64,000 bases of DNA from CADEFX01 sp046154585 (GCA_046154585.1 JBJXDX010000074.1:1-64000), one strand, 5' to 3'; counted from the stretch's first letter, positions 8,047-16,207 are shown. The notes: generated by a model not told the origin, from the sequence alone. Numbers and translations: made by a program.

Positions 8047-9705
8047 ATGCCCGCGCGCATCGATTTCCAGACCGAACCCTCGCGCTTCCGGCACTGGAAG
8101 CTGAACGTTTCCGGCCCGCGAGCCGACCTCGTCCTCGATGTCGACGAGAATGGCGGCCTGTTCGAAGGCTACCAGCTCAAGCTCAACTCCTACGACCTGG
8201 GCGTCGATATCGAGCTCGCCGACATCGTCCAGAGGCTGCGCTTCGAACACCCGCAGGTGCGCGTGGTCGTCCTGCAGTCGGGCAAGGACCGCGTGTTCTG
8301 CGCCGGCGCCAATATCCGCATGCTGGCCGGCGCCACGCACGCCCACAAAGTCAACTTCTGCAAATTCACCAACGAGACCCGCAACACCATCGAGGACGCC
8401 AGCGACGTCTCGGGCCAGAAGTATCTCTGCGCCATCAAGGGCACGGCCGCGGGGGGCGGCTACGAGATGGCGCTCGCTTGCGATCACATCATCCTGGCCG
8501 ACGACGGCAACTCCACGGTGGCGCTGCCGGAGCTTCCATTGCTGGCCGTGCTGCCTGGAACGGGCGGCCTCACGCGCGTGACGGACAAGCGCAAGGTCCG
8601 CCGCGATCTCGCCGACGCCTTCTGCACTATGGAGGAAGGCGTCCGCGGCGCCCGAGCCGTCAAGTGGCGGCTTGTCGATCAGTCGGTGCCAAACTCTAAA
8701 TTCGAGGCCACCATTGCCGACACGGTAGCGCGCCTCGCCGCGTCCACCGATCGCCCGCCCGATATCGCAGGCATCGCGCTGACGCCTATCCAACGCACAT
8801 TCGACGGCGACACGCTCCTCTACTCCACCTCGCAGATCGACATCGACCGCGCCGCCCGGCGCGCGACGCTCACCATCCGCGGCCCCGGCACGGCTCCACC
8901 CGCAACTGCGGACGAGATGCACGCAGCGGGCGCCGGCTTCTGGCCGCTGCGCCTCGCCCGTGAACTGGACGATGCCATCCTGCACTTGCGCTCCAACGAG
9001 CCCGAGATCGGCACGCTCGTGTTCAAGAGCGCCGGTGATCCCGCCCGCGTCGCCGCCTACGATACCTTCCTCGACAGCAACGTCTCGCATTGGCTCGCCG
9101 GCGAAATCGTCCACTACTGGAAGCGCGTTCTGAAACGCATCGACCTCACGTCCCGCTCGCTCGTCGCGATGATTGAGCCCGGCTCGTGCTTCGCCGGCAC
9201 GCTGGCCGAGATCGTGTTCGCCTGCGACCGCTCCTTCATGTTCGACGGCACGCTCAAGGGTGACAACCGGCCGCCCGCCGCGCTCACGCTCACGGCATCG
9301 AACTTCGGCCCCTATCCCATGAGCAACGGCCTCTCACGGCTGTCGACCCGCTTCCTCGGCGAGCCGGCAAGCGTCGAAGCCGCACGCGGCGTCATCGGCA
9401 CACCGCAAGACGCCTCCGACTGCGAGCGCCTTGGTCTCGTCACGGCCGCCTTCGACGAGGTGGACTGGGACGACGAAGTGCGCATCTTCCTGGAGGAGCG
9501 CGCCAGCTTCTCCAGCGACGGATTGACCGGCATGGAAGCCAACCTGCGCTTCGCCGGACCCGAAACCATGGAAACGAAGATCTTCGGCCGCCTTACCGCC
9601 TGGCAGAACTGGATCTTCCAGCGCCCCAATGCGGCCGGCGCCGAAGGCGCTCTCAAGCGCTACGGCACCGGCGTCAAAGCCAGCTTCGACCCCGAACGGG
9701 TCTAA
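8047..9705 (+). CDS. boxC: Benzoyl-CoA-dihydrodiol lyase (2,3-epoxybenzoyl-CoA hydrolase)
   Basis: Cytoplasmic enzyme of the aerobic benzoyl-CoA (box) pathway. It opens the ring of 2,3-epoxybenzoyl-CoA made by BoxAB, giving 3,4-dehydroadipyl-CoA semialdehyde and formate. At 552 residues it has the family's usual length. The N-terminal half is crotonase-like with oxyanion-hole segments VFCAGANIRML (about residue 80-90) and GTAAGGGYEMALACDH (about 130-150). The C-terminal half is a second, divergent crotonase-like unit (GSCFAGTLAEIVFACDRSF). The ATG at 8047 follows a GGGGCCGGGAA stretch. boxB follows after a 264-bp gap filled with palindromic repeats. Confidence 0.95.
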   Translation: MPARIDFQTEPSRFRHWKLNVSGPRADLVLDVDENGGLFEGYQLKLNSYDLGVDIELADIVQRLRFEHPQVRVVVLQSGKDRVFCAGANIRMLAGATHAHKVNFCKFTNETRNTIEDASDVSGQKYLCAIKGTAAGGGYEMALACDHIILADDGNSTVALPELPLLAVLPGTGGLTRVTDKRKVRRDLADAFCTMEEGVRGARAVKWRLVDQSVPNSKFEATIADTVARLAASTDRPPDIAGIALTPIQRTFDGDTLLYSTSQIDIDRAARRATLTIRGPGTAPPATADEMHAAGAGFWPLRLARELDDAILHLRSNEPEIGTLVFKSAGDPARVAAYDTFLDSNVSHWLAGEIVHYWKRVLKRIDLTSRSLVAMIEPGSCFAGTLAEIVFACDRSFMFDGTLKGDNRPPAALTLTASNFGPYPMSNGLSRLSTRFLGEPASVEAARGVIGTPQDASDCERLGLVTAAFDEVDWDDEVRIFLEERASFSSDGLTGMEANLRFAGPETMETKIFGRLTAWQNWIFQRPNAAGAEGALKRYGTGVKASFDPERV

Positions 9706-9752
9706 CCTCATCCCCTCTCCCCGTCCTTACGGGGAGAGGGTTAGGGTGAGGG
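9706..9752. repeat. Palindromic CCCTCTCCCC repeat (BIME-like), after boxC
   Basis: Begins directly after the boxC stop codon. An 11-bp perfect stem (CCCTCTCCCCG at 9713-9723, CGGGGAGAGGG at 9730-9740) closes a 6-base loop. Outer CCTCA/TGAGG sequences extend the symmetry. There is no T-run, so this is an extragenic palindrome rather than a classical terminator, although it may protect the boxC 3' end. Confidence 0.85.
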
Positions 9753-9781
9753 GCGGATGCTCGCTCGGAGTATTTGGCTGC

Positions 9782-9822
9782 CCCCTCACCCCGACCCGCT
9801 CCCCGCATGCGGGGAGAGGGAG
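9782..9822. repeat. Second palindromic CCCTCTCCCC repeat, before boxB
   Basis: Contains the 18-bp perfect palindrome CTCCCCGCATGCGGGGAG at 9799-9816, flanked by CCCCTCACC on the left and AGAGGGAGAAG on the right. It belongs to the same repeat family as 9706-9752 and 11434-11459 and lies in the boxC-boxB gap. Confidence 0.85.
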
Positions 9823-9969
9823 AAGTGGGGCGCCTACGCCAGTTTCACTCCGTTGTCCCGCGACGTCGCCTGGGGCCTGAGCCACGCCTCCGCCTCCCTT
9901 GCATCGCCCCCTGGAATGGTGTTTCTGGACTATCAAAGGCCAGATACGAAGCGGCTACAGGAAGCGCTC

Positions 9970-11421
9970 ATGCCCGAGTCCGCGCACGTCGATTACTCGA
10001 CAAAAATCCCAAATAACGTCGGTCTGCAAGACGACCAGCGCGTCCTTAAGGCGCTGGAGCAATGGCACCCGGGCTACATCGACTGGTGGATGACCATGGG
10101 ACCGGAAGGGTTCCAGACCTCCGATGTCTACCTGCGCACCGCCATCGGCATCGATCCCAAGGGCTGGGCCAAGTTCGACTACGTGAAAATGCCCGAATAC
10201 CGCTGGGGGATTCTGCTGGCGCCACGCGCCGAAGACCGGCTCGTCAACTTCGGCGGACACAAGGGCGAGAAAGCCTGGCAGGAGGTTCCCGGCGAATACC
10301 GCGCCATGCTGCGCCGCCTCGTCGTCATCCAGGGCGACACGGAGCCCGCCAGCGTCGAGCAGCAGCGTCATCTCGGCAAGACCGCGCCTTCGCTTTACGA
10401 CATGCGCAACCTGTTCCAGGTCAACGTCGAGGAAGGCCGGCACCTGTGGGCCATGGTCTATCTGCTGCACAAATATTTCGGCAAGGACGGCCGCGAGGAA
10501 GCCGAAGGCCTCTTGCAGCGTCGCTCCGGCGACGAGGACAAGCCACGCATGCTGGGCGCCTTCAACGAGACGACGCCCGACTGGTTATCCTTTTTCATGT
10601 TCACGTTCTTCACGGATCGTGACGGCAAGATGCAGCTCGAAAGCCTGGCGCAATCGGGCTTCGATCCGCTCTCCCGCACCTGCCGCTTCATGCTGACAGA
10701 GGAAGCGCACCACATGTTCGTCGGCGAGACCGGCGTGGGCCGCGTCATCGAGCGCACGTGCGAGGCCATGAAGCAGGCCGGCATCGAGGACCCCTACGAC
10801 ATCGCCCGGGTGCGCGCCCTCGGCGTCGTCGATCTGCCGACGCTGCAGAAGAAGGCGAACCTGCACTTCTCGCTATCGCTCGATCTGTTCGGCTCGGAGG
10901 TTTCGACCAACGCCGCCAATTTCTACAACTCGGGCTTGAAGGGCCGCTTCCAGGAAACGCGCATCGAGGACGATCACGCGCTCACCGGCGCCACCTATCC
11001 CGTGCTGAAGATGGTCGACGGCGCCATCAAGCTCGTGCAGGAGCCGGCGCTGACCGCCATCAACATGCGCCTGCGCGACGACTACGTGAAGGACTGCCAG
11101 GGCGGCGTCGCGCGCTGGAACAAGGTCATCGAGAAAGCCGGCATCAGGTTCGAGCTGAAGCTGCCGTCGGTGACGTTCCACCGCCAGATCGGCGAGTTCA
11201 AGGGCATCCACGCGTCACCCGAAGGCCAGCTTTTGTCCGACGGCGAATGGGCCGCCCGCAAGGATCAGTGGCTGCCTTCCACCGACGACGGCGCATTCAT
11301 CGAAAGCCTGATGACGCCCTGCTGGGAGCGCGGCCAGTACGCCTCCTGGATCTCCGCCCCCAAGGTCGGCATCGACAGCAAGCCCGGCGACTTCGAATAC
11401 GTGAAGATTCATCGGGCTTGA
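9970..11421 (+). CDS. boxB: Benzoyl-CoA 2,3-epoxidase, oxygenase component BoxB
   Basis: Class I di-iron monooxygenase component that, with reductase BoxA, inserts one oxygen atom into benzoyl-CoA to give the 2,3-epoxide. The protein has 483 residues, close to the usual 475. Family sequence is clear from the start (VDYSTKIPNN, WHPGYIDWWMTMGPEGFQ). Helix segments carrying the iron ligands are visible: VEEGRHLWAMVY (Glu and ExxH) and LTEEAHHMFVGETG (Glu, His). The frame is open 71 codons further upstream, but the ATG at 9970 has AGGAAG six bases before it and matches other BoxB starts. boxA is 2.1 kb further downstream, beyond panB, not adjacent as would be expected. Confidence 0.95.
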   Translation: MPESAHVDYSTKIPNNVGLQDDQRVLKALEQWHPGYIDWWMTMGPEGFQTSDVYLRTAIGIDPKGWAKFDYVKMPEYRWGILLAPRAEDRLVNFGGHKGEKAWQEVPGEYRAMLRRLVVIQGDTEPASVEQQRHLGKTAPSLYDMRNLFQVNVEEGRHLWAMVYLLHKYFGKDGREEAEGLLQRRSGDEDKPRMLGAFNETTPDWLSFFMFTFFTDRDGKMQLESLAQSGFDPLSRTCRFMLTEEAHHMFVGETGVGRVIERTCEAMKQAGIEDPYDIARVRALGVVDLPTLQKKANLHFSLSLDLFGSEVSTNAANFYNSGLKGRFQETRIEDDHALTGATYPVLKMVDGAIKLVQEPALTAINMRLRDDYVKDCQGGVARWNKVIEKAGIRFELKLPSVTFHRQIGEFKGIHASPEGQLLSDGEWAARKDQWLPSTDDGAFIESLMTPCWERGQYASWISAPKVGIDSKPGDFEYVKIHRA

Positions 11422-11433
11422 TACGACCTCTCT

Positions 11434-11459
11434 CCCTCTCCCCGCATGCGGGGAGAGGG
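11434..11459. repeat. 26-bp perfect palindrome after boxB
   Basis: Thirteen bases (CCCTCTCCCCGCA) followed by their exact reverse complement, ending GGGGAGAGGG. It begins 12 bp after the boxB stop and is the third member of the CCCTCTCCCC family in this locus. It lies between convergent boxB and panB, where it could act as a transcript-end stabiliser or bidirectional stop. Confidence 0.85.
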
Positions 11460-11501
11460 TTGGGGGTGCGGGGGCAGCGGCATACTCAGAGCAAGTTCTT
11501 G

Positions 11502-11581
11502 CCCCTCATCCTAGCCTTCTCGTCACGGCGGAGCCGTGCTAAGCCGTGCTCCGCACGGACGTAAAGGACGGGGAGAAGGGA
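11502..11581. repeat. Composite palindromic sequence between boxB and panB
   Basis: CCTTCTCGTC near 11516 is mirrored by GACGGGGAGAAGG near 11570. Between them are nested short symmetries (CGGAGCCGTGCTAAGC, GTGCTCCGCACGG). It is a mosaic of extragenic palindromes sitting in the convergent boxB/panB gap and ending a few bases before the panB stop codon. Confidence 0.6.
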
Positions 11582-11593
11582 TCGGGCCGAGTT

Positions 11594-12427
11594 CTACGTC
11601 TTCTCGCCCTGCACCTTCATCGCGTACGTGTGCGCCGCCGCCGGGAACACGCGGGCCTTCACCTCCGCCGCGTAAGCCGCGATCGCGCCATCGATCGCTT
11701 CGCCCACCCTGCCGAATTCCTTCACGAACTTCGGCACGCGCGGCGACAGGCCGAGCATGTCCTCCATCACCAGAATCTGCCCATCGCATGCCGCCGACGC
11801 ACCGATGCCGATGGTGGGCACCGGCACCGCCTTGGTGATGCGTGCCGCCAGCGGCTCCGCGATCGCCTCCAGCACGATCGCAAACGCGCCCGCCTCAGCT
11901 ACGGCCTGCGCATCATCTTCCAATCGCGCCCACTGATTCTCCGTGCGACCTTGCGCCCGGAACCCGCCCAGCGTGTTGATGGCCTGCGGCGTCAGCCCGA
12001 TGTGCGCCATCACCGGGATGCCGCGCTCGACGAGGTAGCGGATCGTCTCCGCCATCTGCTTGCCGCCCTCTAGCTTGACTGCGCCGCAGCCTGTCTCCTT
12101 CAGCACATGCGCCGCATTTCGGAACGCCACCGGCGGGCTTTCCTCGTAGGAGCCGAACGGCATGTCCACCACCACCAGCGCGCGCTTGGCGCCGCGCACC
12201 ACTGCCCGGCCATGCATGATCATCAGCTCCAGCGGCACTGGCACAGTCGTCTCATAGCCGTGCATCACCATGCCGAGGCTATCGCCCACCAGCAGGAAAT
12301 CCACGTACCTGTCGGCGATGGCGGCCGTGTGCGCGTGATAGGCCGTCAGCGACACGATGGGTTCCCCACCCTTGCGGGCGCGGATATCGACGGACGTGGT
12401 TCGGGTTACGGGGGCCTGGACGGACAC
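11594..12427 (-). CDS. panB: 3-methyl-2-oxobutanoate hydroxymethyltransferase (PanB)
   Basis: First enzyme of pantothenate synthesis: transfers hydroxymethyl from 5,10-methylene-THF to alpha-ketoisovalerate, forming ketopantoate. The 277-residue protein shows the family signature through its TIM barrel: IVSLTAYHAHTAAIADRYVD, VGDSLGMVMHGYETT, MPFGSYEESP, VKLEGG, MAHIGLTPQ and IGIGASAACDGQILV. The start is GTG at 12427, preceded by GAAGGAG and giving the typical N-terminus VSVQAPVTRTT; an in-frame GTG at 12460 has no ribosome binding site. The gene runs against the box genes and interrupts them. No panC is nearby. Confidence 0.94.
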   Translation of the reverse strand: MSVQAPVTRTTSVDIRARKGGEPIVSLTAYHAHTAAIADRYVDFLLVGDSLGMVMHGYETTVPVPLELMIMHGRAVVRGAKRALVVVDMPFGSYEESPPVAFRNAAHVLKETGCGAVKLEGGKQMAETIRYLVERGIPVMAHIGLTPQAINTLGGFRAQGRTENQWARLEDDAQAVAEAGAFAIVLEAIAEPLAARITKAVPVPTIGIGASAACDGQILVMEDMLGLSPRVPKFVKEFGRVGEAIDGAIAAYAAEVKARVFPAAAHTYAMKVQGEKT

Positions 12428-12626
12428 GGGATGAGCTTCTCCTTCGGGATGCTGCACCACAGCAGGACTGGGGGTGCGCCTTAGTTGGCTATCGGACCCC
12501 GAAGCGCAACATCGGCTAACTCATGCCATCCATGCACGGGCGCTCTCGTCCCGCCGGGGCGTGACGACTCGTCGCAGAGGGTGTAAGCTGAGTGCTGGAT
12601 GGCTGAACATGCCTGGAGGCAGTCCC

Positions 12627-12764
12627 ATGCCAACGTCTCAGGCCCAAATCCCGATGCGGAACGCCCGGCGCGGCGATATCGGCCGCGGCCTGCGCTACGT
12701 TCTGGCCTTTGGTTTGGCGCTCGCCGCTTGCGCCGTGATCCTGGTGCCTTTCGTCGCGCATTGA
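12627..12764 (+). CDS. Small single-span membrane protein, 45 residues
   Basis: The ATG at 12627 is preceded by GGAGG with a 7-base spacing. The product starts with a basic N-terminal stretch (MRNARRGDIGRGLRY) followed by one hydrophobic span (VLAFGLALAACAVILVPFVAH) that ends the protein. This is a positive-inside single-pass topology. No family is recognised. The mosaic repeat starts 51 bp after its stop codon. An upstream in-frame ATG at 12609 is possible. Confidence 0.45.
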   Translation: MPTSQAQIPMRNARRGDIGRGLRYVLAFGLALAACAVILVPFVAH

Positions 12765-12815
12765 CGGACGCGGGCTGAGTGCAGGACAAAGGACTCGCTG
12801 ACCGCCGTGCCGGCG

Positions 12816-12988
12816 AGAGCGATCGTTTCACATGGTACACTTCCGGCTTCCATGTGTCCGCGCGTAGCGCGGCTCCGCTGCGACCGTGAATCGCACTCTA
12901 AAACTTGTAGAAGTAGAGCAGGATTCACGTTTCGGCCGAGGCGCCTACCGTAAGGCAAGGTGATTCAATCCGAAACGATCCTGCTCTA
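12816..12988 (+). repeat. Mosaic palindromic repeat, copy A (173 bp)
   Basis: Runs from AGAGCGATCG to CGATCCTGCTCTA. Two modules can be seen. The first goes from AGAGCGATCG to GTGAATCGCACTCT and contains a GC-rich arm CGCGTAGCGCGGCTCCGC. The second goes from AGAGCAGGATTCACG to CGATCCTGCTCT and contains TTCGGCCGAGGCGCC and GGTGATTCAATCCG. The same modules occur at 15091-15238 (same orientation, GC-rich arm missing) and 58321-58494 (inverted). It ends against the first possible start codon of the following GNAT gene. Confidence 0.9.
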
Positions 12989-13021
12989 ATGCATGACGAA
13001 TGCACCCGAACCCGATCCGCG

Positions 13022-13531
13022 ATGCCGATATCGATTGTCCTGCTCCCTCTCGACGCCCGGCTGGCCGCCGCCCTGGCCGTCGGCAACTTTGCGGCACTAC
13101 ACGGCCGCGCCGTCAACACGCCCGACATCGCCGATGATCTGTGCGCCGTCGCCGAAGAGCACCGCAATCTCTATTCCCGCACCGGCGCGGAAGCACCCTG
13201 GATCGGCTACTTGGCTCAAGGCACGGGCCATCACGTGGTCGGCGCTTGCGGCTTCAAGGACCGATGCCGCGACGGAAGTGTCGAGATCGCCTACGTCACG
13301 TTTCCCGCGCATCAGCGGCGCGGTTACGGCACGGCCATGACAGCATCGCTCCTAAACATCGCCCTTGCGCAAGATGACGTGCGCGAGATTCGCGCTCACA
13401 CACTGCCGGCCGAGAACGCATCGACCATCATATTGCGCCGTGCGGGCTTCGCGCTGACAGGACCCGTTCACGATCCGGAGGACGGCGAGGTCTGGCGCTG
13501 GTGCTTCACACGGACCGCGGGGCGCGCATGA
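13022..13531 (+). CDS. GNAT family N-acetyltransferase, translationally coupled to boxA
   Basis: A 169-residue GNAT protein. The acetyl-CoA binding segment is VEIAYVTFPAHQRRGYGTAMTASLL, with the Q/RxxGxG/A loop QRRGYG, followed by IRAHTLPAENASTIILRRAGF, typical of the RimJ/RimL-like group. The substrate is unknown. Its TGA overlaps the boxA ATG (ATGA at 13528-13531), so translation is almost certainly coupled, which suggests a role linked to the pathway. Start uncertain: ATG at 13022 gives a family-like MPISIVLLPLD; ATG at 12989 would begin at the repeat edge. Neither has a clear ribosome binding site. Confidence 0.82.
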   Translation: MPISIVLLPLDARLAAALAVGNFAALHGRAVNTPDIADDLCAVAEEHRNLYSRTGAEAPWIGYLAQGTGHHVVGACGFKDRCRDGSVEIAYVTFPAHQRRGYGTAMTASLLNIALAQDDVREIRAHTLPAENASTIILRRAGFALTGPVHDPEDGEVWRWCFTRTAGRA

Positions 13532-14730
13532 CGGCGTCTGCGGCCCCCGCGACCTTGAAAAAGCAGCATCTGATCGATCCGGAAATCTGCATCCGCTGCG
13601 GCACCTGCGAAGCGACATGCCCGGTTGGCGCCGTGTCGCACGACGATCTCAACTACGTCGTCGACGCCGACATCTGCAATGCCTGCATGGACTGCATCGC
13701 GCCCTGCCCCACCGGCTCCATCGACAACTGGCGCATCGTCAGGATCGCCTATCCCGTCGCCGAGCAACTCACCTGGACGGAGCTGCCGAAGCAGGAGGAT
13801 TTCGGCGAGGGCGCAGTCGCCATCGCGGAAGCCTCCGAGGCTGACGTCGGCGCGCTCATCGAGCAGGCGCACGCTGGCGGCGGCGGCAAGCCCGTAGCAC
13901 CCGCCTCCGCCGCCAAGCCCACCGTCAATCTGCACAGCCGCCAGAAGCCCGCCGTCGCCACGGTGCAGGGCAACTTCCGCATCACCGCGGCCGATGCGGA
14001 AACTGATGTCCGCCACATCGTCCTGTCGTTCGGCGATACCGTCGTACCGGTTCTGGAAGGCCAGACGATTGGCATCATTCCGCCTGTGTCGGATGCGGAC
14101 GGCAAGCCACTGCCGATCCGGCTGTACTCCATCGCCTCGGCGCGCGACGGCGAGAAGCGCAACGCCAACAACGTCTCGCTCACCGTGAAGCGCGTGCCGG
14201 GTGGACTCATCTCGGACTGGCTGTGCGGCCTCAAGGTGGGCGACAGGGTGCACGTCACCGGCCCGTTCGGCTCGACGTTTCTCATGCCCAACGATCCGGC
14301 GGCCGACATTCTCATGATCTGCACCGGCACGGGCTCAGCGCCCTTCCGCGCATTCACGGAACGGCGCCGGCGCGCAGCAGGAGGCAGCGGCAAGCTCATC
14401 ATGTTCTTCGGCGCGCGCACGCCGCAGGAGCTTCCCTACTTCGGTCCGTTGCAGAAGGTGCCGGTGTCGCTGCTGGAGCAGCACCTCGTGTTCTCCCGTT
14501 TGCCCGACCGTCCCAAAGAGTACGTACAGGACCGCATGCGGGCCGAGGCCACGCGCGTCGCGGAACTCATGCGCAGTTCCGCGACGCACGTCTTCATCTG
14601 CGGCCTCAAGGGTATGGAGGGCGGCGTCGACGCAGCCCTCACCGACATCGGCAGCGCACACGGCCTCGACTGGGCCTCGCTCAAGCCGCAGATGCGCGCC
14701 GAGGGCCGCTATCACGTCGAGACGTATTGA
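13528..14730 (+). CDS. boxA: Benzoyl-CoA oxygenase reductase component BoxA
   Basis: NADPH-dependent iron-sulfur flavoprotein that feeds electrons to the BoxB epoxidase. The N-terminal ferredoxin domain has two complete 4Fe-4S motifs, Cys 21/24/27/31 (CIRCGTCEATCP) and Cys 50/53/56/60 (CNACMDCIAPCP). A linker rich in Ala and Gly follows. The rest is a ferredoxin-NADP reductase module with the FAD-binding RLYSIASA and the NADP-binding CTGTGSAPFRAF, ending in the FNR-type C-terminal EGRYHVETY. It has 400 residues, the normal size. The ATG overlaps the stop of the GNAT gene. The start nine codons upstream in the same frame is less likely. Confidence 0.95.
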   Translation: MTASAAPATLKKQHLIDPEICIRCGTCEATCPVGAVSHDDLNYVVDADICNACMDCIAPCPTGSIDNWRIVRIAYPVAEQLTWTELPKQEDFGEGAVAIAEASEADVGALIEQAHAGGGGKPVAPASAAKPTVNLHSRQKPAVATVQGNFRITAADAETDVRHIVLSFGDTVVPVLEGQTIGIIPPVSDADGKPLPIRLYSIASARDGEKRNANNVSLTVKRVPGGLISDWLCGLKVGDRVHVTGPFGSTFLMPNDPAADILMICTGTGSAPFRAFTERRRRAAGGSGKLIMFFGARTPQELPYFGPLQKVPVSLLEQHLVFSRLPDRPKEYVQDRMRAEATRVAELMRSSATHVFICGLKGMEGGVDAALTDIGSAHGLDWASLKPQMRAEGRYHVETY

Positions 14731-14822
14731 CCGCTCTGGGTTCCGCCCGGAAATTTCATTTGGCGGATCGGGCACGGCACCGTATCACCTGTCGCCAACC
14801 ACACCACCCACCGAGCACCGCC

Positions 14823-15092
14823 ATGAACGACCCGCTTCCAGACCGGCTCTCCGCCGACGAGACGAGCCCGCACTACAACGCCACCCTTCTCGATAAGGGC
14901 GTCGGTGTCCGCTTCAAGGGCGTCGAGAAAACCAACGTCGAGGAATACTGCATCAGCGAGGGCTGGGTGCGCCTCACCGTCGGCACGACCAAGGACCGCC
15001 GCGGCCGGCCCATGACGGTCAAGCTCAAGGGCCCCGTCGAGGTCTACTATCGCCGCAACCCGGAGAGCGCGTCCGAAGGTGAGAAGACGTAG
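14823..15092 (+). CDS. DUF3297 family protein
   Basis: An 89-residue protein with the hallmark core of this family: GVGVRFKGVEKTNVEEYCIS, then EGWVRLTVGTTKDRRGRPMTVKLKG and a VYYRRN end. The function of the family is not established. It follows boxA by 92 bp on the same strand and could be its last cotranscribed gene. Its TAG stop shares two bases with the start of mosaic repeat copy B, so the repeat has inserted at, or created, the exact end of the gene. Confidence 0.85.
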   Translation: MNDPLPDRLSADETSPHYNATLLDKGVGVRFKGVEKTNVEEYCISEGWVRLTVGTTKDRRGRPMTVKLKGPVEVYYRRNPESASEGEKT

Positions 15093-15238
15093 AGCGCGAT
15101 CGCTTCGCATGGAAGCACTACAGCTTCCGTGCGAAGCGTGAATCGCACTCTAAACTCATTAGATTAGAGCAGGATTCACGTTCGGCCGAGGCGCCTCGTG
15201 TGAGGCAGGGTGATTCAATCCGAACGATCCTGATCTAG
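15091..15238 (+). repeat. Mosaic palindromic repeat, copy B (148 bp)
   Basis: Starts AGAGCGCGATCGCTTCG and ends GATCCTGATCTAG. It has the two modules of copy A in the same order and orientation, with GTGAATCGCACTCTAAA and AGAGCAGGATTCACG at the module junction. Copy B lacks the GC-rich arm (CGCGTAGCGCGGCTCCGC) found in copies A and C; in its place a short hairpin GGAAGC-ACTACA-GCTTCC is formed. Copies A and B are direct repeats about 2.1 kb apart. Confidence 0.9.
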
Positions 15239-15250
15239 CCTTCGCCCGCC

Positions 15251-16126
15251 CTACTTCCGCGTCCCCAGAAAGTCCTTTGACCAGCGGTCGTAGTCGTCGG
15301 CCCTTGTCACGCGCCGCATCAGATCAGCCGAGGCCAGGTTCTGGATATCCTTCGGCGCCACGCCGTCGCGCAGTGCCTTCAGCGTTGCGTAAATCCCCTG
15401 CACCGCCGCCTGGAACGGCAGGTGCCCCTGCAGGCAGACGCGCACACCCTGGCTCGCGAGATAGGCCTTGTCGCTGATCTCCGGCGTCGCCGTGCCGAGA
15501 ATGATCGGCAGCTTGATGTTCGGCGCGATGGTCTCCAGTTCCTTGCGCGTCTTGACGCCGACGAGGAAGATCGCATCCACGCCCGCGGCCTCGTAAGCCT
15601 GCACCCGCCGGATCGTGTCCTCGACGCCCGTGATCAAAATCGCGCTCGTGCGGCCGGCGATGACGAGATCGGGATCGCTGCGCCCTGCCAGCGCCGCCTT
15701 CATCTTGCCGATGCCTTCCTCCACCGACAGGATCTGCTGTGCGTCCGTGGTGCCGTAGGCCTGCGGCAGCACCGTGTCCTCGATGGACAGTCCCGCCACG
15801 CCCGCTGTCTCCAGTTCTTCCACCGTGCGCATGACGCTCAGCGCGTTGCCGTAGCCGTGATCGGCATCGCACATCAGCGGCAGCTCGGCGGCCCGGCCGA
15901 TGCGCAGCGCCTGATCGGCAAACTCCGTCAGCGTCAGCGTGATTAGATCCGGCGCACCCAGCACCGTGAGCGAGCCCGTGGAGCCGGCGAACATGCCGAC
16001 CTCGAAGCCCAGCTCCACCGCAATGCGCGCCGCGATCGGATCGTGCACCGATCCCGGATAAACGCAGGCGCTGCCCGCCAGGATCTTGCGGAATGCTTTG
16101 CGGCGATTGCTCCAGCGCGAGGGCAT
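15251..16126 (-). CDS. Isocitrate lyase/PEP mutase superfamily protein, oxaloacetate decarboxylase (PA4872)-like
   Basis: A 291-residue TIM-barrel enzyme of the isocitrate lyase/PEP mutase superfamily. Visible family features are SVHDPIAARIAVELGFEVGM, LPLMCDADHGYGNALSVMRT (metal-binding Asp), GLSIEDTVLP and VIAGRTSAIL. The overall pattern closely follows the Pseudomonas PA4872 oxaloacetate decarboxylase group rather than true isocitrate lyases or methylisocitrate lyase, which have a KKCGH active-site motif that is absent here. The expected reaction is decarboxylation of oxaloacetate or a related 2-oxo acid. AAGGA precedes the ATG. The TetR gene lies 81 bp upstream on the same strand, so the two are probably one transcript. 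Confidence 0.82.
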   Translation of the reverse strand: MPSRWSNRRKAFRKILAGSACVYPGSVHDPIAARIAVELGFEVGMFAGSTGSLTVLGAPDLITLTLTEFADQALRIGRAAELPLMCDADHGYGNALSVMRTVEELETAGVAGLSIEDTVLPQAYGTTDAQQILSVEEGIGKMKAALAGRSDPDLVIAGRTSAILITGVEDTIRRVQAYEAAGVDAIFLVGVKTRKELETIAPNIKLPIILGTATPEISDKAYLASQGVRVCLQGHLPFQAAVQGIYATLKALRDGVAPKDIQNLASADLMRRVTRADDYDRWSKDFLGTRK

Positions 16127-16207
16127 GCGTTGTCCTTCCAGTGTTTCTTATTCAATGTGAGCGATATAGCAGACGAAGGCGCCGCCGGTCGCGGGATAAA
16201 GCGCCGC

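Noticed and set aside
11434..11459. Classical Rho-independent terminator after boxB
   Set aside because: The stem is perfect but no T-run follows on either strand and the same palindrome recurs before boxB, so it is treated as an extragenic repeat.
15091..15238. tRNA or other structured RNA gene in the palindromic repeats
   Set aside because: The arms are symmetric and recur as mosaic copies; no cloverleaf with a TTCGA loop and CCA-like end can be drawn.
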